A program made the position numbers and the translations under genes. From Gordius sp. MW1 (taxonomy: Eukaryota > Nematomorpha > Gordioida > Gordea > Gordiidae): a DNA stretch of 64,000 bases. Shown here piece by piece: positions 45,544 to 56,151 of the stretch. The notes under the pieces are model-generated. The model ran no database searches and was not told the DNA's origin. It saw only the letters and a program-made list of their open reading frames with translations. How positions within the stretch are numbered: position 1 is the first letter of the stretch; the number at the start of each line of letters is the position of its first letter. Where the stretch lies: contig OZ038528.1 in assembly GCA_964036665.1 (NCBI GenBank), forward strand, positions 15,859,245 through 15,923,244, given 5' to 3'.

Positions 45544-46591
45544 AAATAAAATAGTCTTTCTACATTTATTAGTTAATATTTAATCTTACAGCCCTGTTAA
45601 TGTTTTTATAATTTTTTACAAACATTAGTCACACTTCACCATAAAAAAATTGACTATTTTCTTATCTCAGCTCTTATTTTGTATTATCCATGAGCATATC
45701 CAGGTTTTGGATTGGGGGGGGGCAAAACATAATTTTTGTTAATTTTAAGGGTTTTTGTATTGAATTTTTTCTTTGTCATTGGCCCATGGTATTATCTATT
45801 AAGTATTTTAGCTAGTATCTAGAGTATATATAAAAAGTAGCATAAGTATGCCTATCTATACATCATACATCACATTAAGGTTTGCAATCAAATATTAAGA
45901 ATTAATAAGGCCTATTGAAATGACCTACATCACATTTTAGTTTGCAATTTATTAGAATTTTTTTATCAAACTTGCATCAAAAAGTTTGAGATTTGATAAA
46001 ATGTTTTAAACCTAAGCAAATGAATAGTTTTATGGTGACCATTTTAGATATTTATTTGACCTTGCTGAATCTTTCGTGATTTTAATTTAAAACCATAGAC
46101 TACATATATCAACAAATTATACACCCATGTTATCTAGCAAAAATATTTTTCTCATGTCATTTTCATAAATTCATATAAATATAAACCCATTTAAATCCAT
46201 GCTTTTGTATTCTTTTTAATATCCTTTCCTAACTAATATGTTTACTTAGTTAAATTATCATCCATAAAAATTATTTTATATAAAAATATATTATTTAGTA
46301 TATCAATTTAAGTGAGCACACACATTTATAGTTTTAAGGCCAGATTTTAATTATAATATATTTATATTGTGCTTTTATATAAGTTAAAATATATTACCAA
46401 TTTGCCATTTTTATTGATTTGTAAATATTTCTAGACATAGTTATAGCAATTCATATAATTTATTAAAAGCCTTTATTTTAATAGATTAATTATACCATAT
46501 TGTATATTACTATTTATATTTAAAGTATATAAGTACTAGACATAATTAATAGCAATTCATATAATATATCAAAAGCTATTATTTTAATAGA
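45544..46591. other. AT-rich DNA, no gene seen
   Basis: Bases 46430-46600 resemble 50190-50330 (shared TAGACATAGTTATAGC and ATAATTTAT blocks), so this is local repetitive DNA into which RTE-4 inserted. Confidence 0.5.
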
Positions 46592-46607
46592 GACCCTATT
46601 GTATATT
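46592..46607 (+). repeat. 16-bp target-site duplication of RTE-4, left
   Basis: GACCCTATTGTATATT, repeated exactly at 50175-50190. Confidence 0.92.
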
Positions 46608-46629
46608 CTTCTTCTTCTTCTTCATCGTT

Positions 46630-48783
46630 TTAAGGCCGTTTTCCAGGATCTCCTGGGTTAGCCTGTTTTCCCCTAATGCATTTCCTCCATTTTATCCGAT
46701 CATGCGAATCCTGTTTTGTCAGACCCATTGCTTCCATGTCGGTAGCTAGAACAGAGGCCCATGTTGATTTCGGCCTCCCACGCGGTTTCTTTCCAGATAC
46801 CTCCAGGGAAGTACATCTCTTCACCCAGTCGTCGTCATTCTTCCGCTCCACATGTCCAAACCATCTTAGCCTGTTTTTCCGGATGACCTCGTTGATTGGC
46901 TCGATCCCGATTCTTTCTCTGAGTCTATTGCTTGTTATTCTTTCCCGTAGCGACACGTTTGACATCCATCTTATCATACGCATTTCTGTGCTTTCCAATT
47001 TGGCTTTATGTATCGACATTAATGGCCACGTTTCGCTTCCATATACAAGACAACTTCTAATACATGCCGCGTAGACTTTGCCCTTTAAAGTGAGTGAAAC
47101 ACCTTTTCCGGTCAAAAGAGGGGCCATCTCTCTAAACTTCTTCCAGGCTTGTCGTATCCTTGCTGTAACTGCCGAGTCAACATTCCCATCTGCACTTAAA
47201 GAGTCCCCGAGATAGGTAAAGGTGTTAACTTTTCCTAGCGTCTCCCCATTACCGATGTTAAAGTCGGTTATGGCATTATCCGGTAGAGGTCCTGTCACGC
47301 AGGGCTTGCAGCTAAATGTACGGCTTGCCAATAAAAGACTTCCTTTCACACCGCTACATTTTTTGTGAACCCATCCTAGGCATTTTGTACATTGTATAGA
47401 GTTGCTAGCCACTCCTTTGTGACATACGCTACAGGGCCAGGCGCGAGTTGTCTCGGCGCTCTTCGTACTTTTCCCGCCAAACATCACCTTTGTTTTTCCC
47501 ATGTTAACTTTTAAGCCCTTTTTCTCCATTCCGATTTTCCATTTTTGTATCTTTGTAAAGAGATCAGCCTCACTCTCAGCCATTATCAAGAGATCATCGG
47601 CGTATAAAAGTTCCCATGGGAGTCCATCTCGCAGTTCTTTTGTCACCACCTCCATTACGAGTATGAAAAGTAGGGGGCTTAAAACGGAACCTTGGTGTAG
47701 CCCAACCTTCACTTCAAAGCTTTCGCTATCGCCATCGTGGGTCCTCACTGCTGTTTGAGATTCGTCATACATAACCATCACAGCCGTAACCAACCATTTT
47801 TCCACACCTGTTTTCCTAAGAGCCCATTTTACAACTTCCCGCGGCACCCGATCGAACGCTTTCTCTAGGTCTACGAAGGCGTAGTATAGTCTTTTCCCTT
47901 TTGCTTGGTGTTTTTCTTGCATCTGTCGTACTATAAAGATGGCATCGGTGGTCCCTTTCCCTGGTTTAAATCCGAACTGGATAGCGTCGATGTTCGTTTG
48001 TTCCCGGATTCTTTTCTCGAGCACCCTCTCTATAACTTTTATAGTTTGGTCGAGGAGCTTAATAGCCCGATATGATCCGCAGTCAAGTGGGTCGCCTTTT
48101 CCTTTGTAGATTGGTAGAAGAATGCTCTTTTTCCAATCGCTAGGTATAGTCCCTTCCTGAATTATGGCATTACACAGCTGTGTCAGCCAAACGACTCCTA
48201 AATGTCCAGAAGCTTTTACCATCTCCGCCACTATTCCTGTTGGGCCTGCCGCTTTACCTTGTTTCGTTTTCTTTATGGCACGCTGAATTTCGTCAGTCCC
48301 AATCCAGCAGCAGGGTCCCTCCACTTTATCACAAACAACGTCATTGTCCCAGGTATTCTCTTCGTTTAAGAGTCGTTTCATATAGTCTTTCCAAACTTTT
48401 TTGATTCCATCGCCATGGGAGATGATGTTACCCGCCGGCGTTTTAACGCATTTAGTCGCCACAACATCGAGTCGTTCTTTCGCCATTTGTTTGGCTACAC
48501 GAAACATGTTTTTCTTCCCTTCCTCTGAGTCAAGGCGTAGAGCAAACTCGCATCTTTTTGTTTCCTTTATTCTGGCGACGGTCCTTCTTGCAATTCTTTT
48601 AGCCTCTTGATACATAACCTTATCGCACCTTTGTTGAGATTCATGCCAGACTTTATAGCAACGCCTTTTATCTTCGATAGCTTTAGCCGCCTCAGAGTTC
48701 CACCACCAAGTTTCCTTATGTCTTGGGGGCCCCTTTGTCCAACCACAAACGCGCGATGTTGTGTCAAGCCAAGCATTCTTCAT
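46630..48783 (-). CDS. RTE-4 reverse transcriptase with PHD-like finger
   Basis: 717 codons open. WWWNSEAAKAI opens the linker; KTKQGKAAGPTGIVAEM begins the RT near residue 170. The catalytic aspartates lie in FVDLEKAFDRVP (near 308) and LYADDLLIM (near 393), both intact. A zinc finger of PHD type, CSVC...CTKCLGWVHKKC...CKPC, lies at about 447-500, between palm and thumb. Then come FTYLGDS, YGSETWPL, NRLRWFGHVERK and KPRGRPKSTWA. The finger is shared with other RTE-like elements and may help binding of nucleic acid or chromatin (inference). Only the in-frame TAG upstream separates it from the endonuclease part. Confidence 0.9.
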   Translation of the reverse strand: MKNAWLDTTSRVCGWTKGPPRHKETWWWNSEAAKAIEDKRRCYKVWHESQQRCDKVMYQEAKRIARRTVARIKETKRCEFALRLDSEEGKKNMFRVAKQMAKERLDVVATKCVKTPAGNIISHGDGIKKVWKDYMKRLLNEENTWDNDVVCDKVEGPCCWIGTDEIQRAIKKTKQGKAAGPTGIVAEMVKASGHLGVVWLTQLCNAIIQEGTIPSDWKKSILLPIYKGKGDPLDCGSYRAIKLLDQTIKVIERVLEKRIREQTNIDAIQFGFKPGKGTTDAIFIVRQMQEKHQAKGKRLYYAFVDLEKAFDRVPREVVKWALRKTGVEKWLVTAVMVMYDESQTAVRTHDGDSESFEVKVGLHQGSVLSPLLFILVMEVVTKELRDGLPWELLYADDLLIMAESEADLFTKIQKWKIGMEKKGLKVNMGKTKVMFGGKSTKSAETTRAWPCSVCHKGVASNSIQCTKCLGWVHKKCSGVKGSLLLASRTFSCKPCVTGPLPDNAITDFNIGNGETLGKVNTFTYLGDSLSADGNVDSAVTARIRQAWKKFREMAPLLTGKGVSLTLKGKVYAACIRSCLVYGSETWPLMSIHKAKLESTEMRMIRWMSNVSLRERITSNRLRERIGIEPINEVIRKNRLRWFGHVERKNDDDWVKRCTSLEVSGKKPRGRPKSTWASVLATDMEAMGLTKQDSHDRIKWRKCIRGKQANPGDPGKRP

Positions 48784-48789
48784 AGCCGT

Positions 48790-49841
48790 CTATTTGTCGT
48801 TTACGTTCTTCGCCATCTCCACTGAGGTTCCATCAAGTGCTTCGGCAAAATCCCTCTTTTGAGTATCATCTTTCAAACACCACACCTTGAGTCTCGGGAT
48901 ATAACGTTTCTTTGGATTTATAAGCCCCTTCATTAAGAGATCCCCAACAATAAGACGGTGTTGTGTCACGCATTCTTCCCCAGGGACAACCTTGACGTTT
49001 TTCACCATACATCTGTCCGATTTTTTGACCATCATATAATCGACAGTACTTTTAAGGGTGCCCGATTCATAGGTTATAAGCTTCCTGTCTTCTTTCTTGA
49101 AGAAAGTATTGCATATAACCATCTGAGTAGCGTCCCCAAAATCCAGAATGCGTTCCCCTCCGTGTTCCTGGTTCCGTAGCTGTGACCACCATGGACACCT
49201 TCATAACCATCGATATTCGCGCCAACATGTCCGTTTAGATCCCCGCCTAAAATAATAGATTCTTGAAGGTTGGAAGTAATTTCCATCAGACGATCCCAGA
49301 AAATGTCTTTTTCTTCATCGCTTCTTCCTACTTGAGGGGCGTAGGCCGATATAACGTTGAATAGCCTTTCTCCCATCGCCATCTTTATAACTATAATTCG
49401 GTCATTCCATCGCTTGACATCGATAACTTTGTCCACCCATTTCTCAGCGACAAGTATTCCTATACCAGCTTTTCCATCCTTGTGCCCTTGCCAGTAGAAT
49501 TTATACCGCGCACCAATGGCTCCCATCATCCTAGCACCCTCTCCTTTCCACCTTGTCTCCTGTATGCAGCATATATCTATCCTTCTCCGATTGAGTGCTT
49601 CCCCTACCTCGCCCGCTCTTCCCGTCATGCTCCCTATGTTCCAGGTTGCAACCCTTAGGGTGTAGCCTTTAGACCAGCCTCCTCGAATATTTTCAGGTCG
49701 ATGACCATCATTAGGAGGGAATCCTTGCGGAGTTCCCAAAACGATTTGGCCAGGATCCTCATCTTTCTTTTTGACGTAGGTCGATGAGTTAACCCACGGG
49801 GTACTTAGGGCTGTACCCCGCCCATTCGCCTTTGTATTCAT
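48790..49841 (-). pseudogene. RTE-4 apurinic-like endonuclease, one frameshift
   Basis: The first frame (49074-49841) has ATWNIGSMTGRAGEV near residue 69, CIQETRWKGEG near 95 and IILGGDLNGHVG near 197. After a one-base shift near 49110-49130 the second frame continues with MVICNTFFKKED, STVDYMMVKKSDR and VVPGEECVTQHR, completing the fold. It ends at the TAG at 48787-48789, in frame with the RT ORF. Probably one original polyprotein. Confidence 0.88.
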
Positions 49842-50047
49842 AGGGGGAGATTGGAGCAGGTTTTACAGCCGGATGCCCTTCCTGGCGCCAACCTCTTCGT
49901 CGGTTTGTACGATTCGCGAGGAGCGGAGATCCTATTCTGACCCCAGATCACAGGGGTTTGAGTCGTTTTCCTTAGAGGGTGAGTTCTAAAGGACCATTCT
50001 TTTGAAACCTTTCCATATGAACGAATCCACATATAGAAAGGTATGAG

Positions 50048-50099
50048 CCGTGTCACTTTAAACTTTTTTTTTTTTTTTTTGTCTTTCTAAGTGACACGG
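50048..50099. other. 11-bp stem-loop with T17 in the RTE-4 leader
   Basis: CCGTGTCACTT (50048-50058) pairs perfectly with AAGTGACACGG (50089-50099). The 30-nt loop contains 17 T (A on the element strand). Confidence 0.7.
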
Positions 50100-50174
50100 A
50101 CCGCTTCTCCTTTAGCCAGATATAATCTGTTACCCCCCTGCACTACGAGGACGTAGGAGAGCGGATTTGCAAGG

Positions 50175-50190
50175 GACCCTATTGTATATT
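50175..50190 (+). repeat. 16-bp target-site duplication of RTE-4, right
   Basis: Exact copy of 46592-46607. Confidence 0.92.
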
Positions 50191-51197
50191 ACTAATTATA
50201 TTTAAAGTATATAAGTACTAGACATAGTTATAGCGATTCATATAATTTATCAAAATCTATTATTTTAATAGATTAATTATACCCTATTGTATATTACTAA
50301 TTATAATCAAATATATATGTACTAGACACAGTTATAGCAACATGTGTAATTCAACAAAAGCTTGATTTTAATAGCTTAATTATAGTCTATTGTATATTAC
50401 TAGTTACTATATGAGTCCCTAACTTTATTAATTATATATTAATTGCATTATATCATATTCAATATAAATAAGAATTTTTTAATTTAAATATAAAGATTAG
50501 GTATCTTGTTTGTGTTTCATTTTTTTTCATCAGTTGTCATTTTCATCAGTTCGACCGGATTCATATATTCGTCATCGCGGAAAAGGTGATTCCACTTAGG
50601 GTCAAAATATATAATGGCCAAAATATATAAACCAATCAGAACCTTTAAAAATATAGCCGGTTAACGTGTATTTATACACCGTTTCAAATCGTTCCCAAAA
50701 TGAATAATATTTTTGGTCCAATATATTAAAAATATGATTATTAAATCCTTAAATTCTGATGTTTGCAACATGTAATATTGGCAAAATGTAATATAGGCAA
50801 GGGTTAGATTTAGTTTGGGAAATATATGTGATATTATGTCTATTATATATTATGGGTCCAAATCGGTGATTCTCGTCTGTTATATTGGATTTTTATGCTT
50901 TACAATTAGCCTTATAATATTAATAGTTCCTATTTAAGTATATCAAATTGTTCTGTTTTATCGATAATTAATAAATTTGTCTTAACTATTGTATGATTTA
51001 AAAATTAATTGTAATAATGTGTTTAGAATAAAACCTTAATATCATTAATATAGGAAATATTTTTAATAGCATTAGGTTTTCAATAACATGTAATTTTGTA
51101 AATGTGATGAAACAATCACATTTTAATTAAAAGTTAATTTTTATTAGTCATTTTATTATAGGAATCTACCAACTTTTAAAGCTTTGGATATAAAAAG
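50191..51197. other. Upstream region of the DNAJ gene
   Basis: AT-rich. The last part probably contains the 5' UTR or an intron end: ATTATAG|GAATCTACC near 51161 resembles a 3' splice site. No clear promoter motif was identified. Confidence 0.4.
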
Positions 51198-51463
51198 ATG
51201 GGAAAAGATTATTATGGATCTTTAGGATTAACTAATAAGAAGGCAAATGATGATGAGATTAAGAAGGCATATAGAAAAATGGCTCTCAAATATCATCCAG
51301 ATAAAAATAAATCACCTGGGGCCGAAGAAAAATTTAAAGAAATATCTGAAGCATATGATGTTCTTAGTGACCCTAAAAAACGTGAAATTTATGATAAATA
51401 TGGAGAAGAAGGACTTAAAGGTGGCATTCCTGGTTCTGGTGGAGGAGGACCAGGGGGTGGAGG
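51198..51463 (+). CDS. DNAJB-type Hsp40, exon 1 (J domain)
   Basis: Codes for the start of an Hsp70 co-chaperone. The J domain spans about residues 1-70 with the HPD motif at 33-35 (KYHPDKNK), followed by a glycine-rich linker. HPD stimulates Hsp70 ATPase. The exon ends in GGTGGAGG, with donor GTACGT at 51464, phase 2. Splicing to 53941 gives GGG TAC CAT TAC GAA..., a G-Y-x-Y-x-F-x-GDPRDIFSQFFG continuation typical of DNAJB proteins. The ATG at 51198 gives the usual MGKDYY start. The C-terminal substrate-binding exons were not found in this window. Confidence 0.9.
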
Positions 51464-53940
51464 GTACGTTTATAATTTTCATTTTTGACATACATTTGTA
51501 AATCATTTTAGGCATTTATAATAATTTTTGACCTAATATTAAAATAGATAATAAAATAGTAAGCGGTAGGATTAGTAAGGGAGCTAAGTGTGAAAATATA
51601 TTGACTAAAAAATTGTTTTACTGTATTTAAATAAACATTCATTTTCTTTTATAATAATTTATAAAATCTTATAAAGAAGAATTTGTTAAGGTGCAATAAA
51701 ATAAATTTGTTTTAAATCAATAATTCTATATCAAATAGTGTATACTGTTTTTGGGATATGTCATACTCAAATTACACAATCAAGTTATTATGAGCACCCT
51801 GAGATGCTTTCTTCAACCCATTTATTTTTTGTTGATAATAACTAATAATTAAAATAAATTAAATTGTTTTTTGAATTTTTCAAATAATCTATAGATATTT
51901 GCATTTAGTGCAAATTATATAAAACATATGTATTAATCTGATCCTATTAGCTAAAAAGTTTATCACATTAGATTGTAATTAGTATTCAGCTTGACTTCCT
52001 GATATTTATTCTATTTATCAGTCTCATTCAATAATTTAAGTTTAATTGTAAAAATAATAGGGAAATTACTAGTTTATATTACTTTTTCAGTACATACTAT
52101 GCACATAACCTTGATGATCAAATATGTGGTATATAACCATAAGTTACCCTTATGCCTTTCTTTGAAAAGCACGTTTTTTATGCTGTATTGTTTTAAGCAA
52201 ACTATGGAAAAACTTATTCTACAAAATTTTTAATGAATAATGCTGGTTATAAAGTTAACATGGGAAAAACAAAGGTGATGTTTGGCGGGAAAAGTACGAA
52301 GAGCGCCGAGACAACTTGCGCCTGGCCCTGTAGCGTATGTCACAAAGGAGTGGCTAGCAACTCTATACAATGTACAAAATGCCTAGGATGGGTTCACAAA
52401 AAATGTAGCGGTGTGAAAGGAAGTCTTTTATTGGCAAGCCGTACATTTAGCTGCAAGCCCTGCGTGACAGGACCTCTACCGGATAATGCCATAACCGACT
52501 TTAACATCGGTAATGGGGAGACGCTAGGAAAAGTTAACACCTTTACCTATCTCGGGGACTCTTTAAGTGCAGATGGGAATGTTGACTCGGCAGTTACAGC
52601 AAGGATACGACAAGCCTGGAAGAAGTTTAGAGAGATGGCCCCTCTTTTGACCGGAAAAGGTGTTTCACTCACTTTAAAGGGCAAAGTCTACGCGGCATGT
52701 ATTAGAAGTTGTCTTGTATATGGAAGCGAAACGTGGCCATTAATGTCGATACATAAAGCCAAATTGGAAAGCACAGAAATGCGTATGATAAGATGGATGT
52801 CAAACGTGTCGCTACGGGAAAGAATAACAAGCAATAGACTCAGAGAAAGAATCGGGATCGAGCCAATCAACGAGGTCATCCGGAAAAACAGGCTAAGATG
52901 GTTTGGACATGTGGAGCGGAAGAATGACGACGACTGGGTGAAGAGATGTACTTCCCTGGAGGTATCTGGAAAGAAACCGCGTGGGAGGCCGAAATCAACA
53001 TGGGCCTCTGTTCTAGCTACCGACATGGAAGCAATGGGTCTGACAAAACAGGATTCGCATGATCGGATAAAATGGAGGAAATGCATTAGGGGAAAACAGG
53101 CTAACCCAGGAGATCCTGGAAAACGGCCTTAAAACGATGAAGAAGAAGAAGATAAAGTCTATACGTTGAACAGCTCCATGGCCATTATTTAATTATAAAA
53201 TTCATTTATGGTGAATGTAGAGATGATTTAATGTTGTTCTACCATACACATGTGATTTATATAACTAGGCAAGATGATTTAACTTTAATTCACCTTTCAT
53301 TTTAAATTTGGCAGAGTTTTGCTTTACATTTTTAATGCTTGGATCACTATCTAGGACCATTTGAGTGTATGCTTTAAAATTCATATGATTTATGCGAACT
53401 TTAAAAAGTCATATATTTTTTGCATCACTTTAATAAAATTCACCTAAAATTTTGGTATATATAGTTACAAAGCATTATGTCTCATCCATTTTATTAATGT
53501 AAGAGAGAGGTAGGATCCTCATGGGTATGCCGAGCAATTCAAACTTGGGCGTAGGCAGGGGGATGACAAATAACAAATTTTCAATACAAAAACCCTTAAA
53601 AATTAAAAAAAAATATGTTTTGCCCCCCCCCCCCCTACTAATTCAAAGAAATTTTCGCCCCCCCCCCCATCCAAAACCTGGCTACGCCCATGAATTCAGG
53701 TGATTTATCAACCACACGTCATATTTTACCCATTCTGGCCTGAATATAATTCTCAACGAGAAGGCCGTCCCTATGTTTTGCCTTTAAACTCGACTCATCT
53801 CGTTTATTCTACCCGAGAAGTCGCCTTATCAGAAACCATTCTTTCGCATATACCTAATCGTTATTTTAGTGCACACAAAATTTTGCTATATATACACATC
53901 GTGTTTCACCACTTTCTTTATATCACTCACACACACTCAG
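51464..53940 (+). other. DNAJ intron 1
   Basis: 2,477 bp, GTACGT...TCACTCAG. From 51780 it is duplicated at 9970. It contains the RTE-5 insertion and poly-C/poly-G runs (53622, 53657). Confidence 0.75.
52256..53151 (+). mobile_element. RTE-5, 5'-truncated copy of RTE-4
   Basis: 896 bp covering the end of the RT ORF from VNMGKTKV on, with the PHD-like finger and a GATGAAGAAGAAGAAG tail. ATAAAGT at 52249-52255 recurs at 53152-53158 as a short TSD. The other duplicate, at about 10450-10475, is the empty site. Its 299-codon frame (52233-53132) is open but lacks a catalytic domain, and differs from RTE-4 by only one recognised residue (R to C before WPCSVC). Confidence 0.93.
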
Positions 53941-54310
53941 GTACCATTACGAATTTAAAGGCGATCCTAGGGACATTTTCTCCCAATTTTTTGGGGGCCA
54001 AGACCCTTTCTCCGCTTTTTTCGCCAATGACGGGGGTGGGGGCGGTCACGGGGGAACCCGCATCTTCTTTTCGGGCGGCGACGGGATGGATACGACGGGC
54101 GGTGACCCTTTCGAATCATTCCTGGGAAGTGGAGGTGGTGGGATGAATAATATATTTAGGATGGGAGGCGCTGAGGGTCACGATGGTCGGTCGGGGGTGG
54201 GTTTAAACAGGGAGGGGCTGGGCGACATACGGCTTCGGGTCGAGCCCATTTGGAGCAGGATCCCCCTATACAAAAAGACTTGCCCGTTGACTTGGAAGAT
54301 ATCCTAAAAG
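53941..54310 (+). CDS. DNAJB-type Hsp40, exon 2 (G/F region and start of C-terminal domain)
   Basis: Acceptor CACTCAG at 53940, donor AAAAGGTATGA at 54310/54311. In the frame set by exon 1 it reads YEFKGDPRDIFSQFFGGQDP, then a Gly-rich stretch with GDPFESFLGSG and NNIFRMGG. The family-typical QDPPIQKDLPVDLEDIL at the exon end is in another frame. One base seems to be missing in between, most likely in the G run TCGGGGGTGGG at 54192-54200; the same run is present in the 11-kb duplicate. So the gene is either a pseudogene, or the run is miscalled, or a frame correction exists. The last C-terminal exons are not seen. Confidence 0.75.
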
Positions 54311-54825
54311 GTATGACTTTACCACATTTTTATGCTAATGCTGTTGTGATTAGTGTGTTACTTTTAAACCTTAATGTTTAGTTCGTTCAATTAGTTATTA
54401 TATAGAGTAAGACTTTTATTTATTTGATATCCTTTAGTTGTCACGATTTATAAAACAAATCTTTGCCCTCAAATTACACAGCTCTACAAATATTGACTTT
54501 GTGATTGTATCCCGCAATCCGAACAATAATTCTGATAGAGAATTTTGCGCTGAAAAATAATATGTTTTTAGTTTTTTTCTACGATTATTAGCTATTAAGA
54601 TATTTGAGTTTGAAAGTGCCAAAAATGCCCTTTTAAGGCTCAATTGCCATGGCATTTTTAATATTTAGTGAAAAATAGTAATATATTCATGTAGATTAAA
54701 GTTTCATCTATAGGTCCATTCTTTTATTTTTTTATTTCTCCCTTATACTCAAATTTATACGCGTTTGCGTAAACCCCTTCTCATCAATCTTCCCACTATG
54801 TCTGGAAAAAGGAGTTCATTAGGGT
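54311..54825 (+). other. DNAJ intron 2 (start)
   Basis: Begins GTATGAC and matches 11592-12110. It runs into the hAT element at 54826. The downstream exon was not found. Confidence 0.6.
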
Positions 54826-54880
54826 AGTGATGGTGAAACGCTTAGCACCAGCGCATGGGGAGCCTCCCATCTACATAGCA

Positions 54881-55072
54881 TAGTCGCGTGGAGGCGCTAC
54901 AGTTATAGGAGATAGTCACGTGGAGGCGCTACAGTTATAGGAGATAGTCACTTGGAGGCGCTAGAGCTGTAGGAGATAGGAACACGAGGGCGCTAGAGCT
55001 GTAGGAGATAGGAGCACGAGGGCGCTAAAGCTGTAGGAGATAATCACACGAGGGCGCTAGAGTTGTAGGAGA
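54881..55072 (+). repeat. Six 32-bp tandem units in the left inverted repeat
   Basis: Each unit has the form TAGTCACGTGGAGGCGCTAC + AG-TATAGGAGA, with substitutions. The right arm carries the same series inverted, missing the first one and a half units. Typical of transposase-binding sites near hAT ends. Confidence 0.85.
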
Positions 55073-55694
55073 TTGTCCCATTAGGTGCTAGAGGTATAGC
55101 TATAGCGTGGTCCTATTTTTGTTATGATTTTTTATTGTTAAGTAGCATCTGTGCACATTTGCTTTGAACTATCTTTATATAAGTGACCTAAATTAAGTAT
55201 GAAAGACGCAGGCATATACATAAACAGAATCTCGTCTGGTCTGACGACCTTTTAATTTATATATTCAAGAAAGTTAATTTCAATCGCTCTAAACAAGATT
55301 TTTAAATCTGTTATTTCTAATTAAATAATTTTAATATTTATATTTTCGGCTTTTTAATAATTTAAGAGTATTCAATATAAATTTAGTCCCTCGTTTAAAC
55401 TACTTTTAAAAGAATTTAACCGTATTTCTAAAGATTAAAATTCAATTATAAAACGCTAGAGTTCTCAAGCAGATGTATTATAAAAAATATATTAAAAAAC
55501 TTATAAACTACGATTCTTAATTTTTTAATTTATTTATCTCACATCCACAAAATATGTAATTCACTTTATAAAAATAATAAATGATTAAATATTATAATTC
55601 ATGCCGTTCCTTTCCAGCTATTCACGCATAGCATTTGATTCAAAGTAGTGGGAGACAATCTTGATCTTTTCTTTGTCAGTATATTTCCGGCCTT
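54926..55694 (+). repeat. Left arm of the long inverted repeat
   Basis: Pairs with 57851-58619. The inner end contains an inverted copy of the last ~95 coding bases of the transposase. Confidence 0.9.
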
Positions 55695-55700
55695 ACTACA

Positions 55701-56085
55701 TGTTATTGCTATATATTTACCTACATATACACAGGTGGGAGGGAGGGATTATCTAATAGACAAAATTTCTCATAAGGGCTACTCCACAAAGGATTGCTTG
55801 CAGCATGTTTGGCAAGGGGTGTGTAGGTATTAATTACTACTTGTTATTGCTATATATTTAATTTACGTACATATACAAAGGTGGGAGGGAGGGATTATCT
55901 AATAGACAAAATTTCTCATAAGGGCTACTCCACAAAAGATTGCTTGCAGCATGTTTGGCAAGGGGTGTGTAGGTATTAATTACTACTTGTTATTGCTATA
56001 TATTTAATTTACCTACATATACAAAGGTGGGAGGGAGGGATTATCTAATAGACAAAATTTCCCATAAGGGCTACTCGACAAAGGA
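55701..56085 (+). repeat. Tandem repeat, period 141-146 bp, 2.7 units
   Basis: Units start at 55701, 55842 and 55988 (TGTTATTGCTATATATTTA). They lie just upstream of the transposase ATG and may be part of its promoter. Confidence 0.85.
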
Positions 56086-56151
56086 CACACCTGTGCGATT
56101 TCCTTGTATATATAGCTGAAAAGTATTTATTAAAATATAATTATTTTTTAA

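Larger units (their letters stand above)
46608..50174 (-). mobile_element. RTE-4, nearly intact RTE retrotransposon
   Basis: 3,567 bp between exact 16-bp duplications, with a (GAA)n tail on the minus strand. Leader, endonuclease, reverse transcriptase with an embedded PHD-like finger, and C-terminal region are all present. Only one frameshift (near 49110-49130) and one TAG (48787-48789) separate it from a continuous ORF. A 3' fragment nearly identical in sequence lies at 52256-53151, which points to recent activity. Confidence 0.93.
51780..54825 (+). repeat. Segmental duplicate, copy B (DNAJ locus)
   Basis: Same-orientation match to 9970-12110, plus the 896-bp RTE-5. The match ends at 54825, where the hAT element starts. 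Confidence 0.9.

Noticed and set aside
46676-47074. 132-codon ORF opposite RTE-4, repeated at 52688-53086
   Set aside because: Exact antisense shadow of the conserved RT C-terminus in both copies.
54881-55072. Regular 32-bp repeats resembling a CRISPR array
   Set aside because: The units are continuous tandem repeats with no unique spacers, lie inside an inverted repeat of a hAT, and the DNA is animal.
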